A DNA stretch of 64,000 nt, taken from Streptococcus sp. 116-D4. Lineage in GTDB: Bacteria > Bacillota > Bacilli > Lactobacillales > Streptococcaceae. The notes beneath the pieces are model-generated. The model saw only the letters and a list, made by a program, of their open reading frames with translations, was not told the DNA's origin and did no database searches. The position numbers and the translations under genes were made by a program. The stretch is taken from NCBI RefSeq assembly GCF_009731465.1, contig NZ_AP021887.1, positions 1,234,001-1,298,000 of the forward strand, in the 5' to 3' direction. The first letter of the stretch is position 1. The number at the start of each line of letters is the position of its first letter. This document shows positions 32,448 to 40,221 of the stretch, one piece after another.

Positions 32448-33169
32448 ACTGCTTCAAACCACAATTCAACATTATTTCTATCTTTACAACGGAAGAATTT
32501 GTCAGACTTAGGAATAAAATATTCGGTAGACTCAAATTTCTTGCGAAGACTGGCTATGTCTAATTCATTGACCAAGAACTTGAGCATAGATAAGTCCCAA
32601 GTAACCGTATTGTCCACAGTCAAATCTTGTCCCTGAGCTGGGATAAAATCAATGAATGCCCCAATTTCAGATGATCCCATGAAACTTTCGATATCAGTTG
32701 GGAAATGTAATTCCATAGAAATCTCAAATTTACTCAAAGAAATTGATTCCAAATCTGTTTGAAATACAGGTTTTTCCTCTACTTCTACTAAACTTTCTCT
32801 GTCATCTTCCGCATGAATCAAAATTAAATCATCTTCTGGTGAGAAAACTTCAAAAGCGTAGCCTTTTTGACCTTTATATAATCGATGAATCGAATCTGTT
32901 TTAGATAAGAGTCCTTCAATTTCTATGGGATTTTCCACCTTGATAATCAGTTTAGCCAGCTTTTTTCTTCCCTCTACCTTACGAGTACGCATGCTGGGAG
33001 CTTCTTCTAAAACCAGCTTTTCGAGACCAGTTTGGTCCCCTAGTGATAAATAGGCCGATTCTTCTAACAAGGCCTTCATGCCAAGGGTTTCAATATAAAA
33101 TGTTTCATTTAATTTTCTATTATTAACTTTTAAAGTAGGAATAATCCGTACAATTTGATTTACATTCAT
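32444..33169 (-). CDS. cppA: CppA family protein
   Basis: 241 residues, matching streptococcal CppA. It was first described as a C3-degrading activity, though the N-terminal half (VRIIPTLKVNNRKLNETFY...GMKALLEESAYLSLG) looks like a vicinal-oxygen-chelate (glyoxalase/bleomycin-resistance) domain and the protein lacks a signal peptide. The published complement-cleaving role should be held loosely. The C-terminal CppA-specific domain ends with KSDKFFRCKDRNNVELWFEA. ATG 33169 has TGGAGGA upstream; four extra codons to 33181 are rejected. First gene of the operon cppA-hydrolase-EamA. Confidence 0.9.
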   Translation of the reverse strand: MNVNQIVRIIPTLKVNNRKLNETFYIETLGMKALLEESAYLSLGDQTGLEKLVLEEAPSMRTRKVEGRKKLAKLIIKVENPIEIEGLLSKTDSIHRLYKGQKGYAFEVFSPEDDLILIHAEDDRESLVEVEEKPVFQTDLESISLSKFEISMELHFPTDIESFMGSSEIGAFIDFIPAQGQDLTVDNTVTWDLSMLKFLVNELDIASLRKKFESTEYFIPKSDKFFRCKDRNNVELWFEAV

Positions 33170-33220
33170 AAATTCCTCCAACTCTTTTATTTTAATGGAT
33201 TTTAGATTTTTTTACAAGAT

Positions 33221-33250
33221 ATTATACTCAAATTTACCGATTTTTTGTAA
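33221..33250 (-). promoter_or_regulatory. cppA operon promoter
   Basis: TTACAA (33245-33250), 18-base spacer, TATAAT (33221-33226) on the minus strand. Confidence 0.6.
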
Positions 33251-33261
33251 AAATATCACCT

Positions 33262-33287
33262 AAAAAACCGGGGATTTCCCCGGTTTT
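33262..33287 (-). terminator. Aquaporin gene terminator
   Basis: Eleven-base stem AAAACCGGGGA / TCCCCGGTTTT with a 2-base loop and T-run on the minus strand. Confidence 0.92.
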
Positions 33288-33293
33288 AATTTC

Positions 33294-34199
33294 TTATAGG
33301 TAAAGGAATTTGAAGATAGCTACTGCCGTAATTGCTGCTGCAATCGGTGCTACTACTGGTACCCAAGAATACCACCATTTTGAATCGCCTTTGTGCTCAC
33401 CAAGAACTGATTTTGGAAGGAAAGCATGAAGGAGACGTGGTCCAAAGTCACGGGCCGGGTTCAAGGCAGGTCCTGTAGGTCCGCCAAGTGATGTTACCAA
33501 AGCCATAACAAGGAATCCAAGTGCCAAGTGAGCAATTCCAAGACCAGATGTCATAAACGGTGCTACTTGTTCTTTAGCTTGATCAAGTGCGGCTGTTACT
33601 TGTTCTTGAGGAATTGTTTGACCTTGAGTAGTTGCTTGAGCAACTTGAGCATTGATAGCTGCTTGTGCTTTTGATACTAGTTCAGCACCAAAGAAGTTTT
33701 TAGTCATTCCAAGAGCTGCAAAGAAAAGAACAAATGAACCAATAAACTCGTTTACAAAACCGTTAACAGTTGCTACAAAGCGTGATTCTTTTGTACCTTG
33801 ATCCAAACTTGAGATTGTTGAGAAAGTACCCAAGATATTATTTGGATTTTCAGTTTTCAAGTAGTATGGGCGGTGTGTTGCAACAACCAAGGCTTGACCA
33901 AAGATTGCTCCCAAAACTTGCATAATGATGTAAGGTGCAACCTGAGCCCAAGGGAAAAGTCCGCTAACTGCTAGACCAAGAGTGAAGGCTGGGTTGATGT
34001 GGTTACCTGATACGTTACCAAACATCAAAGCTGGAATCATAACCCCCATACCGTAACCAACAGCAATAACGAGCCAGCCACTTTGGTGACCTTTCGTACC
34101 TTTAAGTTCAACGTTAGCAACTGCACCATTTCCAAGAATGATCAAAATAGCAGTTCCCAAGAATTCTGTGGCATATTTAATAGCCCATGTAAAATCCAT
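33294..34199 (-). CDS. Aquaporin / aquaglyceroporin (Gla/AqpC type)
   Basis: 301 residues, MIP family with six membrane helices. Both NPA boxes are present: GNHINPAFTLGLAVSG and GPALNPARDFGPRLL; the latter's NPARDFGPR with Asp is typical of glycerol-permeable members. A long loop between helices 4 and 5 (about 165-215, rich in Gln and Ala: KAQAAINAQVAQATTQGQT) makes it larger than GlpF and resembles lactococcal Gla and pneumococcal AqpC, the latter linked to H2O2 and oxygen tolerance. It conducts water, glycerol or small neutral solutes; no glpK or glpO neighbours here. Single gene with its own promoter and a cre-like site upstream. Confidence 0.92.
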   Translation of the reverse strand: MDFTWAIKYATEFLGTAILIILGNGAVANVELKGTKGHQSGWLVIAVGYGMGVMIPALMFGNVSGNHINPAFTLGLAVSGLFPWAQVAPYIIMQVLGAIFGQALVVATHRPYYLKTENPNNILGTFSTISSLDQGTKESRFVATVNGFVNEFIGSFVLFFAALGMTKNFFGAELVSKAQAAINAQVAQATTQGQTIPQEQVTAALDQAKEQVAPFMTSGLGIAHLALGFLVMALVTSLGGPTGPALNPARDFGPRLLHAFLPKSVLGEHKGDSKWWYSWVPVVAPIAAAITAVAIFKFLYL

Positions 34200-34236
34200 T
34201 TGATAGATTCTCCTTAAAATTTTTTAGACAATCCTT

Positions 34237-34265
34237 ATTCTATCAATTTTTAAGCCTTTTAGCAA
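34237..34265 (-). promoter_or_regulatory. Aquaporin gene promoter
   Basis: TTGCTA (34260-34265), 17-base spacer, TAGAAT (34237-34242) on the minus strand. Confidence 0.65.
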
Positions 34266-34288
34266 CAGGTTTTCTAAAAGAATATATA

Positions 34289-34302
34289 AGAAAGCGGTTT
34301 TA
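34289..34302. promoter_or_regulatory. cre-like site upstream of the aquaporin gene
   Basis: On the minus strand TAAAACCGCTTTCT, sharing the 11-base core AACCGCTTTCT with the sites at 38404 and 48137. The second base of the cre consensus is A instead of G. It is about 60 bases upstream of the predicted start point. Confidence 0.45.
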
Positions 34303-34319
34303 TTATGCTACTATTAGTC

Positions 34320-34464
34320 CGTCTCGCTCCGCTAGGTGCGAGACAAAAGAAACACCCGCTATGTGGGTGCGAGTCGAAGGTTATACAAAAAAACTCCAAA
34401 CGCGATACAATAAAGGTGTTAAAGCCAGTTGTATAGCGAAAGGAGAAAAATATGGCACAAAAGG
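34320..34464 (+). mobile_element. Truncated IS200/IS605-like element (left end only)
   Basis: Two adjacent palindromes, GTCTCGC..GCGAGAC (about 34322-34345) and CACCC..GGGTG (about 34352-34370), are followed by GAAAGGAG and ATGGCACAAAAG (34452-34463), reading MAQK before the frame runs into unrelated sequence and stops at TGA. Subterminal hairpins and an MAQK-start transposase match what I remember of streptococcal IS200-type TnpA. The body of the transposase is missing. The rest of the 490-base gap to 34690 shows no credible gene; short frames across it lack family features. Confidence 0.45.
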
Positions 34465-34689
34465 TTCTTTTGTCCTGTTCTTGTTTCAATTGACTATATT
34501 TCTATACTTTTTTCCTTTCTCTGTGAAAATCGCAAGTTTTTCCCACCTTTTCTCAATACTGAAACAACATCTTTCCAGAACTTCAATAATTTCTTTTTGT
34601 GTTAAATCATTATTTAACTAAATCTTTGGAGATAATACCTTTTCAAAGCTACTTTTTTACCCTAGGTTTTGAGCCTTCAATACAGATTA

Positions 34690-34968
34690 CTAAGCCAAAA
34701 ATGCTCTAAATTTTTGAAACTCTAACAAATTCCACTCAACTTCATCATCATCTTTGACTTTCACAATATCTTCCTCAAAATAACATGGAATAAAGATAGT
34801 TTTCTTTTGAAACGGTTGTAGGAGGAAAATCTCTCCTACACTATTATTGAGTCTGAGAGAAAATTGCAAAATATCATCTACCAAACTTTCAATTATTAAG
34901 ATTTTTTGCAGTCTATCTGAATTAGAATCGCAAGGCTTCTCAATAATATAATTGTCGAATTCTTTCAT
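34690..34968 (-). CDS. Hypothetical 92-residue acidic protein
   Basis: 92 residues, acidic, no signal peptide, no membrane helix and no family I recognise (MKEFDNYIIEKPCDSNSDRL at the start; DDDEVEWNLLEFQKFRAF at the end). GAGGAAG lies eight bases before the ATG, so translation is plausible. It sits between an IS remnant and a lactococcin-972-type ABC locus on the same strand, 140 bases past the ATPase gene's stop. Small proteins in this position can be immunity proteins, but nothing in the sequence proves it. Confidence 0.6.
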   Translation of the reverse strand: MKEFDNYIIEKPCDSNSDRLQKILIIESLVDDILQFSLRLNNSVGEIFLLQPFQKKTIFIPCYFEEDIVKVKDDDEVEWNLLEFQKFRAFLA

Positions 34969-35108
34969 TCTAACTTCCTCTCCACTATTTCTTCCTTTAT
35001 CAAGAAAAAGTTTCCTAAATATTAATAAAGTACAATTCTAAATTAACTCCAATTATTGATTCATGATAATATTTCAGTAACTCATCGTGCAATTAAAAAC
35101 AAGGATTT

Positions 35109-35741
35109 TTATTTCAGACGATCCATCTTGAACACTTCATCAGCCATTTCCCAAATTGCCGGATTATGTGTTGCGATAATGATTAGCCTATTATCATCTC
35201 GAAGAGATAGCAAAATCTCCATAATCAACTGAGAGGTTGCTGGGTCTATTGAAGCTGTTGGCTCATCTGCCAGAATAAAGGGTGGATTCTTTAAGATAAC
35301 TTTTGCCAAGGCAACCCGTTGCGATTCTCCGCCCGATAACTCAAAGATGCGCTTATCTAGGTCAAGATAAGCCAGGCCGACCTGTTCTAAAGCCTGCTTC
35401 TGCCTCAACCGCTGTTCCGACCGACTCAACTTTTGACCAATGAGACCTAGCTTAAGGTTTTCTTCAATACTTTGGTTTTCAATTAAGCCAAAGTTCTGGA
35501 AGAGGTAGCCCAATTCGTGACGGAAAAAATCACTCGATTTATAATTGGCCAAGTCTTTACCTCGGTAAAAAATCGTCCCATCATAAGATTCTAATTTCCC
35601 AAGCATGTTCATCAAGGTTGTTTTTCCGCTACCACTTGAACCAATTAAGGCATAGACTTTTCCAGCCTCAAATGTCATTGAAAGATTCGAAAATAACTCT
35701 CGTTCTCCAAAAGATTTACTCACCTGTTTAAGTTCAATCAT
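35109..35741 (-). CDS. Bacteriocin-locus ABC transporter ATP-binding protein (lactococcin 972 group)
   Basis: 210 residues, LolD/MacB-like ATPase. Walker A is LIGSSGSGKTTLMN, the Q-loop YLFQNFGLIEN, the signature LSGGESQRVALAKV, Walker B FILADEPTASID and the switch His in IIATHNP. The FQNFGLIEN segment and length fit the ATPases that accompany lactococcin-972-type bacteriocins. It directly follows the 671-residue membrane protein (1-base gap), with which it should form an export or self-protection transporter. Confidence 0.9.
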   Translation of the reverse strand: MIELKQVSKSFGERELFSNLSMTFEAGKVYALIGSSGSGKTTLMNMLGKLESYDGTIFYRGKDLANYKSSDFFRHELGYLFQNFGLIENQSIEENLKLGLIGQKLSRSEQRLRQKQALEQVGLAYLDLDKRIFELSGGESQRVALAKVILKNPPFILADEPTASIDPATSQLIMEILLSLRDDNRLIIIATHNPAIWEMADEVFKMDRLK

Positions 35742-35742
35742 A

Positions 35743-37758
35743 TTAACCTCCCTTCAAAACAAGCATGGACATCTTGTTTTCTTTCTGCATTTGGACATGT
35801 AACTGTAAAAGAGATAGACCAGTAAAGAGTAACGAGAATAAGAAAGCAACTACTATCTCTACCATAAGAAATACACTCGCAACAAATCCCAGTAAAAACA
35901 CACCCAGTTGAGCAAAGAGATAAGTGCGATGGATTTCTAAGAACCTGAGACCTGCAATGCGTTTGATAAAAATGGCACGTCTAAATTCTTCAAAGTAGAG
36001 CCTATTCATAGTGTTAAACAACAAGATTGAAGTTGCAATCCCAAGCACAGCTCCTGCTAGCATTACCCAACGTTCCCTCTGGATATTATCCAATAATGTG
36101 ATGTAGTTGTGGTAACCTGTTTGCATTTCTGAGACCCAATTTTCAACGCCTTGTCTCTGGATAAGCTCCTGGGCATCAGACAATTGATTAAAGAGAACGT
36201 AGTTCTGTACTGCGTCTACCCAAAACAAAATGGACTGTGGACCAGTTGATTGGGGTGTTATAACAATGATGATTGGATCTTTCAAAAACTGCTGGTAAGA
36301 AATAGGGGTCGTATTATACACAAAACGATCCTGACCTGATTCCAAATAACCTACCGTAGCAGTCATTTGCTGTTGTTCATCTTGACTAGACATACGACTG
36401 GTTAAGTCGTCTTCAAAAACAGATTTATAATGTTCTTCCTCTGAACGGAGGTGTTCAGGCAGCAATAAGACAAACTCCCCTACATCAAGGTGATTCATCT
36501 TTTGCTCAATAGTTGTATCTACAGGAATGTTTTGACGCTCCAAGTATTGCGGTGTGACGATAAGGACATTGCCATTCGGGTTGTAATCGTGCCATTCTGT
36601 AGAGGTTATAAAGTTTTTGGAGGAAGCCATGCCATTTTGCAAAGTACGGTCAATTAACTGGTGTCTAGATAAGAAAGCCTTTTGTTCTGAAACAGCCAGA
36701 TCCATCAATTGATACCAAGTTCTGAATTTCCTTTGAGCTTGTTCATCAAAACCAGGACTCGTTCCTTCACGGCTGATTGATAGGGTAATCAGTTGCCTTT
36801 CCTGGCTCCAAGCCTCTTGTCCAATCCGATGCTGTTGCCAGGCTTGGGAATACTTTAAGCTACTCCCTATTCCCAGCGTTACAATAATAATCGCTAATAG
36901 TTGACCGATTAAAATCAAACTAATGATTCCTCTGACAGGCACTTGCCCTTTTATAATCTGCATCAGGTGTATCTTTTTTATCCCAACTGCGAAGAGTTGA
37001 GCGAAAAACAGGGAGATCGACAACAAGATGAGATTATAACTGAGCAAGCCTTCTCCTATGGTCATTAGGGATTGCGTTGGAAGCGACAGAATTTTTTGCA
37101 TAAGAATGGCGAGCACGCCAGCTAAACTGAAACCAACAGCTATCCCTTTCAAATCCTCACCAACTGGTCTAAGGAAAATGGACCACCGTTTCTCTCCTGA
37201 AATGAGGCGAATGCCCGACGACCGTAATTGGCAAATTTGACTAATTAAAGTCAGTGCTCCAAAGGTTAAGATGAAAATCAATAAACTGATTAACTGAAAT
37301 CCGTTACTAAAGATAGCCATTAACGTAGATAGTTTAGATGGAGTTGTCAGGTGCATGTTAGTCAAGCCAAGTTGACTTAGCTCCTCCCTTAGCAAGTGAA
37401 TATCTAGGTTTCCATCGAATACAAAATAGTTTGTTTCAACACTACTACTTTGAGCATCTTCTAGATTTTTTTCCTGTAGCCCATCAGGCAACTTTCCGTT
37501 CCCAAAGGCCGTATAAGAAAATACTGGAGTACCTTCTGAGTTAGGATCCTGGTGTTGAATCGCAATAAAGCTATCTGTTTCTTCTGCTAGTTTTTCCAAG
37601 CGTGTAGCAACATGCTGAAAAGTTGTTTCAGGGGAAGAATCACGTACAACAACGTTGGGGTAATAATAGGAGACATATGTATCAGTCCAAATGGTAAATA
37701 CCCAAACAAAGAACAAACTAGCAAGCAGGTTGGATATGAGTATAAATAATTTTTTCAT
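35743..37758 (-). CDS. Bacteriocin-associated integral membrane protein (lactococcin 972 type)
   Basis: 671 residues. One N-terminal helix (LISNLLASLFFVWVFTIW) is followed by an extracytoplasmic domain. A central cluster of helices (about 150-300, for example LISLLIFILTFGALTLISQI) precedes a second large external domain (about 300-560). Three C-terminal helices include MLAGAVLGIATSILLFN and YLFAQLGVFLLGFVASVF. This matches the large FtsX-like proteins found next to lactococcin-972-like bacteriocin genes and thought to give immunity or export. The frame is intact, while the adjacent bacteriocin gene upstream (37861-38011) is broken. Confidence 0.88.
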   Translation of the reverse strand: MKKLFILISNLLASLFFVWVFTIWTDTYVSYYYPNVVVRDSSPETTFQHVATRLEKLAEETDSFIAIQHQDPNSEGTPVFSYTAFGNGKLPDGLQEKNLEDAQSSSVETNYFVFDGNLDIHLLREELSQLGLTNMHLTTPSKLSTLMAIFSNGFQLISLLIFILTFGALTLISQICQLRSSGIRLISGEKRWSIFLRPVGEDLKGIAVGFSLAGVLAILMQKILSLPTQSLMTIGEGLLSYNLILLSISLFFAQLFAVGIKKIHLMQIIKGQVPVRGIISLILIGQLLAIIIVTLGIGSSLKYSQAWQQHRIGQEAWSQERQLITLSISREGTSPGFDEQAQRKFRTWYQLMDLAVSEQKAFLSRHQLIDRTLQNGMASSKNFITSTEWHDYNPNGNVLIVTPQYLERQNIPVDTTIEQKMNHLDVGEFVLLLPEHLRSEEEHYKSVFEDDLTSRMSSQDEQQQMTATVGYLESGQDRFVYNTTPISYQQFLKDPIIIVITPQSTGPQSILFWVDAVQNYVLFNQLSDAQELIQRQGVENWVSEMQTGYHNYITLLDNIQRERWVMLAGAVLGIATSILLFNTMNRLYFEEFRRAIFIKRIAGLRFLEIHRTYLFAQLGVFLLGFVASVFLMVEIVVAFLFSLLFTGLSLLQLHVQMQKENKMSMLVLKGG

Positions 37759-37860
37759 AGTGCATTCCTTATTCTAAAATAGAGGACAGAAATACCCCTG
37801 CCCTCTATAAACTAACAAGCTTACTAAACTATTGATAAAAGAATCTTCTTCAATTATTCT

Positions 37861-38011
37861 TTACCATCCCGCATCAAATGTAACTTGCTCCCCAATTATT
37901 TGGATCATGATAGCCTCCATAGGTCCACTCGCCACCACGGTGAGAAGCTACCAAAACAGGAAGAGCCAAACTAAATGCCAAAACGGCAAGGGATGATGCA
38001 ACTACATATTT
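37861..38011 (-). pseudogene. Decayed lactococcin 972-like bacteriocin gene
   Basis: On the minus strand from 38011 the frame reads KYVVASSLAVLAFSLALPVL then VASHRGGEWTYGGYHDPNNW, a secretion signal followed by the GG(E/T)W-YG start typical of lactococcin-972 family mature peptides, and stops at TGA after GASYI. A strong GGAGG site exists at about 38052-38057, but no in-frame start codon follows: a TAA lies two codons before KYVV. Shifting frame near the end gives FDAGW and TAA at 37861, as if an internal segment had been deleted. So both the start and the middle of the gene seem lost. The intact membrane protein and ATPase follow on the same strand. Confidence 0.72.
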
Positions 38012-38061
38012 TAATTAGAAATCTCAGTCTGAATTATAGTATCCTATTTTTTCCTCCTTTC

Positions 38062-38403
38062 TAACTGCACGTTCCTTTCTACAGGCAGAGACCTAATTTT
38101 ATAAACTAATCTTAAATACTTTAGATTTTGTAACTCATAATTTTCAACAGTTGGTTAGCTATGAAAGCATTTTATCAAACATCTCCATTCTTATATCTAT
38201 CTGGTATTGTTACAAGCTCTCATCAGAATACCTTTCTCTAAATAGTTGAATTTTAAAGTAATACGAAATCAATCAGCCTTCCCAACATCAAGACCATTGG
38301 ACTTCTTTTGTGATTGCACTCGAATCTCCAATTATTTATTCTTCTGAATGAATTGTTGGTAAGGAATTGTATTACTAAACATAAAAACACCTAGTAATGA
38401 AAA
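38062..38403 (-). other. Long AT-rich leader with no intact gene
   Basis: About 340 bases between the predicted promoter (38432-38460) and the decayed bacteriocin. On the minus strand only fragments are open (a 16-codon frame from about 38382 and a short LEIRVQSQKKSNGLDVGKAD stretch near 38330). No family recognised; it may be debris from an insertion. Confidence 0.4.
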
Positions 38404-38417
38404 TGAAACCGCTTTCT
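38404..38417. promoter_or_regulatory. cre site downstream of the bacteriocin-locus promoter
   Basis: TGAAACCGCTTTCT, matching the CcpA consensus TGNAANCGNTNNCA except the last base. It begins about eight bases inside the predicted transcript, the usual repressing position. Confidence 0.6.
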
Positions 38418-38431
38418 ATTTCCTTGTTTTT

Positions 38432-38460
38432 ATTTTAACATATATATAGTATTCAATCAA
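38432..38460 (-). promoter_or_regulatory. Promoter of the lactococcin-972-like locus
   Basis: TTGATT (38455-38460), 17-base spacer, TAAAAT (38432-38437) on the minus strand. Confidence 0.6.
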
Positions 38461-38554
38461 GTGTTTTTATTATATTTTGAACTTTTTTTATTAGGCTAAC
38501 TTCTCAAAGTAACTTCCACTTGCCTAACTGAAGTGGAAATTAGTCTAAAACGGA

Positions 38555-38909
38555 TTTTTATGGTGGAATTAAGTGTGAGACATTTGAGTTAGAAATGAGG
38601 CTCACTATGACAAAACATAAACACCTTACCCTTTCAGACCGTAATGATATCCAATTAGGTTTAGAGCGCGGTGAAACCTTCAAAGCTATCGGACAATCCA
38701 TTCTAAAAGACCCAACTACTGTTTCCAAAGAAGTCAAACGAAACAGACAAGTCCGAGAGTCTACATGCCATAACTTTCCTTGCCCTCTACTCGACAAGGC
38801 TCCCTTTGTCTGTAATGGATGTCCTAAAAGAAGACAGAATTGTGGCTATAAGAAGATCTTCTACCTCGCTAAGCAAGCTCAAAAACAGTACGAACAAACT
38901 CTTGTAGAA
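38555..38909 (+). mobile_element. 5' fragment of an IS30-family element
   Basis: Non-coding left end (about 38555-38606), then the first 101 codons of an IS30-type transposase from ATG 38607: MTKHKHLTLSDRNDIQLGLE, the HTH AIGQSILKDPTTVSKEVKRN, and the Cys-rich CPLLDKAPFVCNGCPKRRQNCGYKK. The catalytic DDE domain is absent; the frame passes into a regulator after about position 38909. The left inverted repeat is not defined exactly. Confidence 0.8.
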
Positions 38910-39701
38910 GGAATTTGTGAACAAAGTCAGATTAGTAAAATTGAAAGAGGTCATTTTATTCCCTCCGCAGACTTGTTATTCAAACTCTCTCAACGACTTG
39001 AAGTACCATTAGATTATTTTTTTAATGAACAAATTGAAATTAAATCTAACCTCTCTAATTTCAAACAATTATCTGCTCGACTATTAGATGACAGAAATTA
39101 TGACGATTTAGAATATCTTTATAAAATAGAGGTTGAGCGAAGCACCTTTCTAACACTAGAAGACCGAACTTACCTTGAATGGATTAAAGCTATTATTGAC
39201 TTCTATCAATATGACAGTAAGTCTGAGGCTATTTCTTCATTGGAAAATATATTATTAAAAGTCTCCTCAAATACTCTGATTTATTTAAAGGCATTGAATA
39301 CTCTATCTAATTTCTATTCCTTAGTAGGTCGTGAACAAGAATATGAGGCAAACTACTTTCATTTAATAGAATTATATCAGACAAAAAATTTTGAGCATCA
39401 GGAGTTTTTATTTGGCTACATCAGAGTTCGTTACAACTACGCTCACTACCTAGTGTCAAAGGAAAAATATAATGAAGCCATCCAAGAAGCTCTTGAGACG
39501 ATTGAACTCTGTAAACAAAGACAGACAAGCTACCAACTGGCTCCTCTACTTATTCTTGTAGGAAATGCTGGAGCAAAATTTCTAGACAAAGAACAAGTCA
39601 AGAATTATTATATAGAAGCAAGAGAGTTATGTAAGATTTATAACAATCCTTTAATGTTGATGAAGATAGAAAATCATTTGAAGGAATTAGATACTGTTTA
39701 G
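38607..39701 (+). CDS. Chimeric ORF: IS30 transposase N terminus fused to PlcR/Rgg-type regulator
   Basis: One uninterrupted frame of about 364 residues. Residues 1-101 are IS30 transposase. From about 102, GICEQSQISKIERGHFIPSA is the second half of an XRE-type HTH; the usual first helix (about 20 residues) is missing. The remainder (to HLKELDTV) is a TPR-like helical domain typical of PlcR/TprA/Rgg peptide-sensing regulators. The fusion keeps frame, so a hybrid protein with the IS30 DNA-binding domain could be made from the IS promoter; equally it may be a dead relic. Its neighbours, a bacteriocin locus on the opposite strand, suggest the original target. No cognate signalling-peptide gene is visible beside it. 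Confidence 0.8.
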   Translation: MTKHKHLTLSDRNDIQLGLERGETFKAIGQSILKDPTTVSKEVKRNRQVRESTCHNFPCPLLDKAPFVCNGCPKRRQNCGYKKIFYLAKQAQKQYEQTLVEGICEQSQISKIERGHFIPSADLLFKLSQRLEVPLDYFFNEQIEIKSNLSNFKQLSARLLDDRNYDDLEYLYKIEVERSTFLTLEDRTYLEWIKAIIDFYQYDSKSEAISSLENILLKVSSNTLIYLKALNTLSNFYSLVGREQEYEANYFHLIELYQTKNFEHQEFLFGYIRVRYNYAHYLVSKEKYNEAIQEALETIELCKQRQTSYQLAPLLILVGNAGAKFLDKEQVKNYYIEARELCKIYNNPLMLMKIENHLKELDTV

Positions 39702-39745
39702 TTAATCTTGACATTATAGTTTTTCTGAAACATTAAATAACCTGT

Positions 39746-39785
39746 AAGGCTGATAGTGAAATAAATACTATCAGCCTTATTTCAA
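39746..39785 (+). terminator. Terminator after the regulator chimera
   Basis: Perfect stem TAAGGCTGATAGT / ACTATCAGCCTTA with a 9-base loop followed by TTTC. Confidence 0.75.
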
Positions 39786-39790
39786 ATTTA

Positions 39791-39904
39791 TATTCTTCGA
39801 AAATCTCTTTAAACCACGTCAGCTCTAGCTGTAACCTCAAAACAGTATTTTGAGCGACCTGTAGCTATCTTCCTAGTTTGCTCTTTGATTTTGATTGAGT
39901 ATAA
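39791..39904 (+). repeat. BOX element, diverged
   Basis: Starts ATATTCTTCGAAAATCTC and ends GATTGAGTATAA, with boxA (ACCACGTCAGC) and boxC (CCTAGTTTGCTCTTTGATTT) landmarks and a short boxB-like palindrome. It has more mismatches than the other four BOX copies, so it is probably older. Confidence 0.88.
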
Positions 39905-40178
39905 GTTTAAGACTTTTCAGATTATAGCATAGCCTTGTCACAATTGAAAGAAAAAGAAAAAATTTAAACTACGGATTGAGTTTATTTGCATCATCAACTA
40001 TAAGTTTAAATATAGAGAAATGTAATAAAAAACTAAACAAATTGATTAGGAAACTCAAACTAAGTTACAACAATTCTTTAGGAACTACAGTCTACGACTT
40101 TATATCCAGGTCACTATAATTTCCAAACAAATTCTTATGATAGCTACCTTGTTAGGATGCTCTTATTTTTTATCAGAC
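39905..40178. other. AT-rich gap with no recognised gene
   Basis: Between the BOX and the ATP-grasp terminator. A stop-free stretch on the plus strand (about 39940-40122) lacks a start codon and any recognisable family, so I do not call a gene. Confidence 0.4.
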
Positions 40179-40213
40179 AAAAAAAGGATTAAGGGAGTCG
40201 ATTTCCTTAATCC
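40179..40213 (-). terminator. Terminator of the ATP-grasp/esterase operon
   Basis: GGATTAAGG / CCTTAATCC stem with a 10-base loop, followed by TTTTTTT on the minus strand. Confidence 0.88.
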
Positions 40214-40221
40214 GAGAGTTC

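Noticed and set aside
34361..34621. 86-residue plus-strand frame in the aquaporin upstream gap
   Set aside because: Overlaps the IS200-like hairpins and a better-placed ribosome site in another frame; hydrophobic end is just AT-rich DNA.
39940..40122. Stop-free plus-strand stretch in the gap after the third BOX
   Set aside because: No start codon, low-complexity translation and no family; treated as non-coding.
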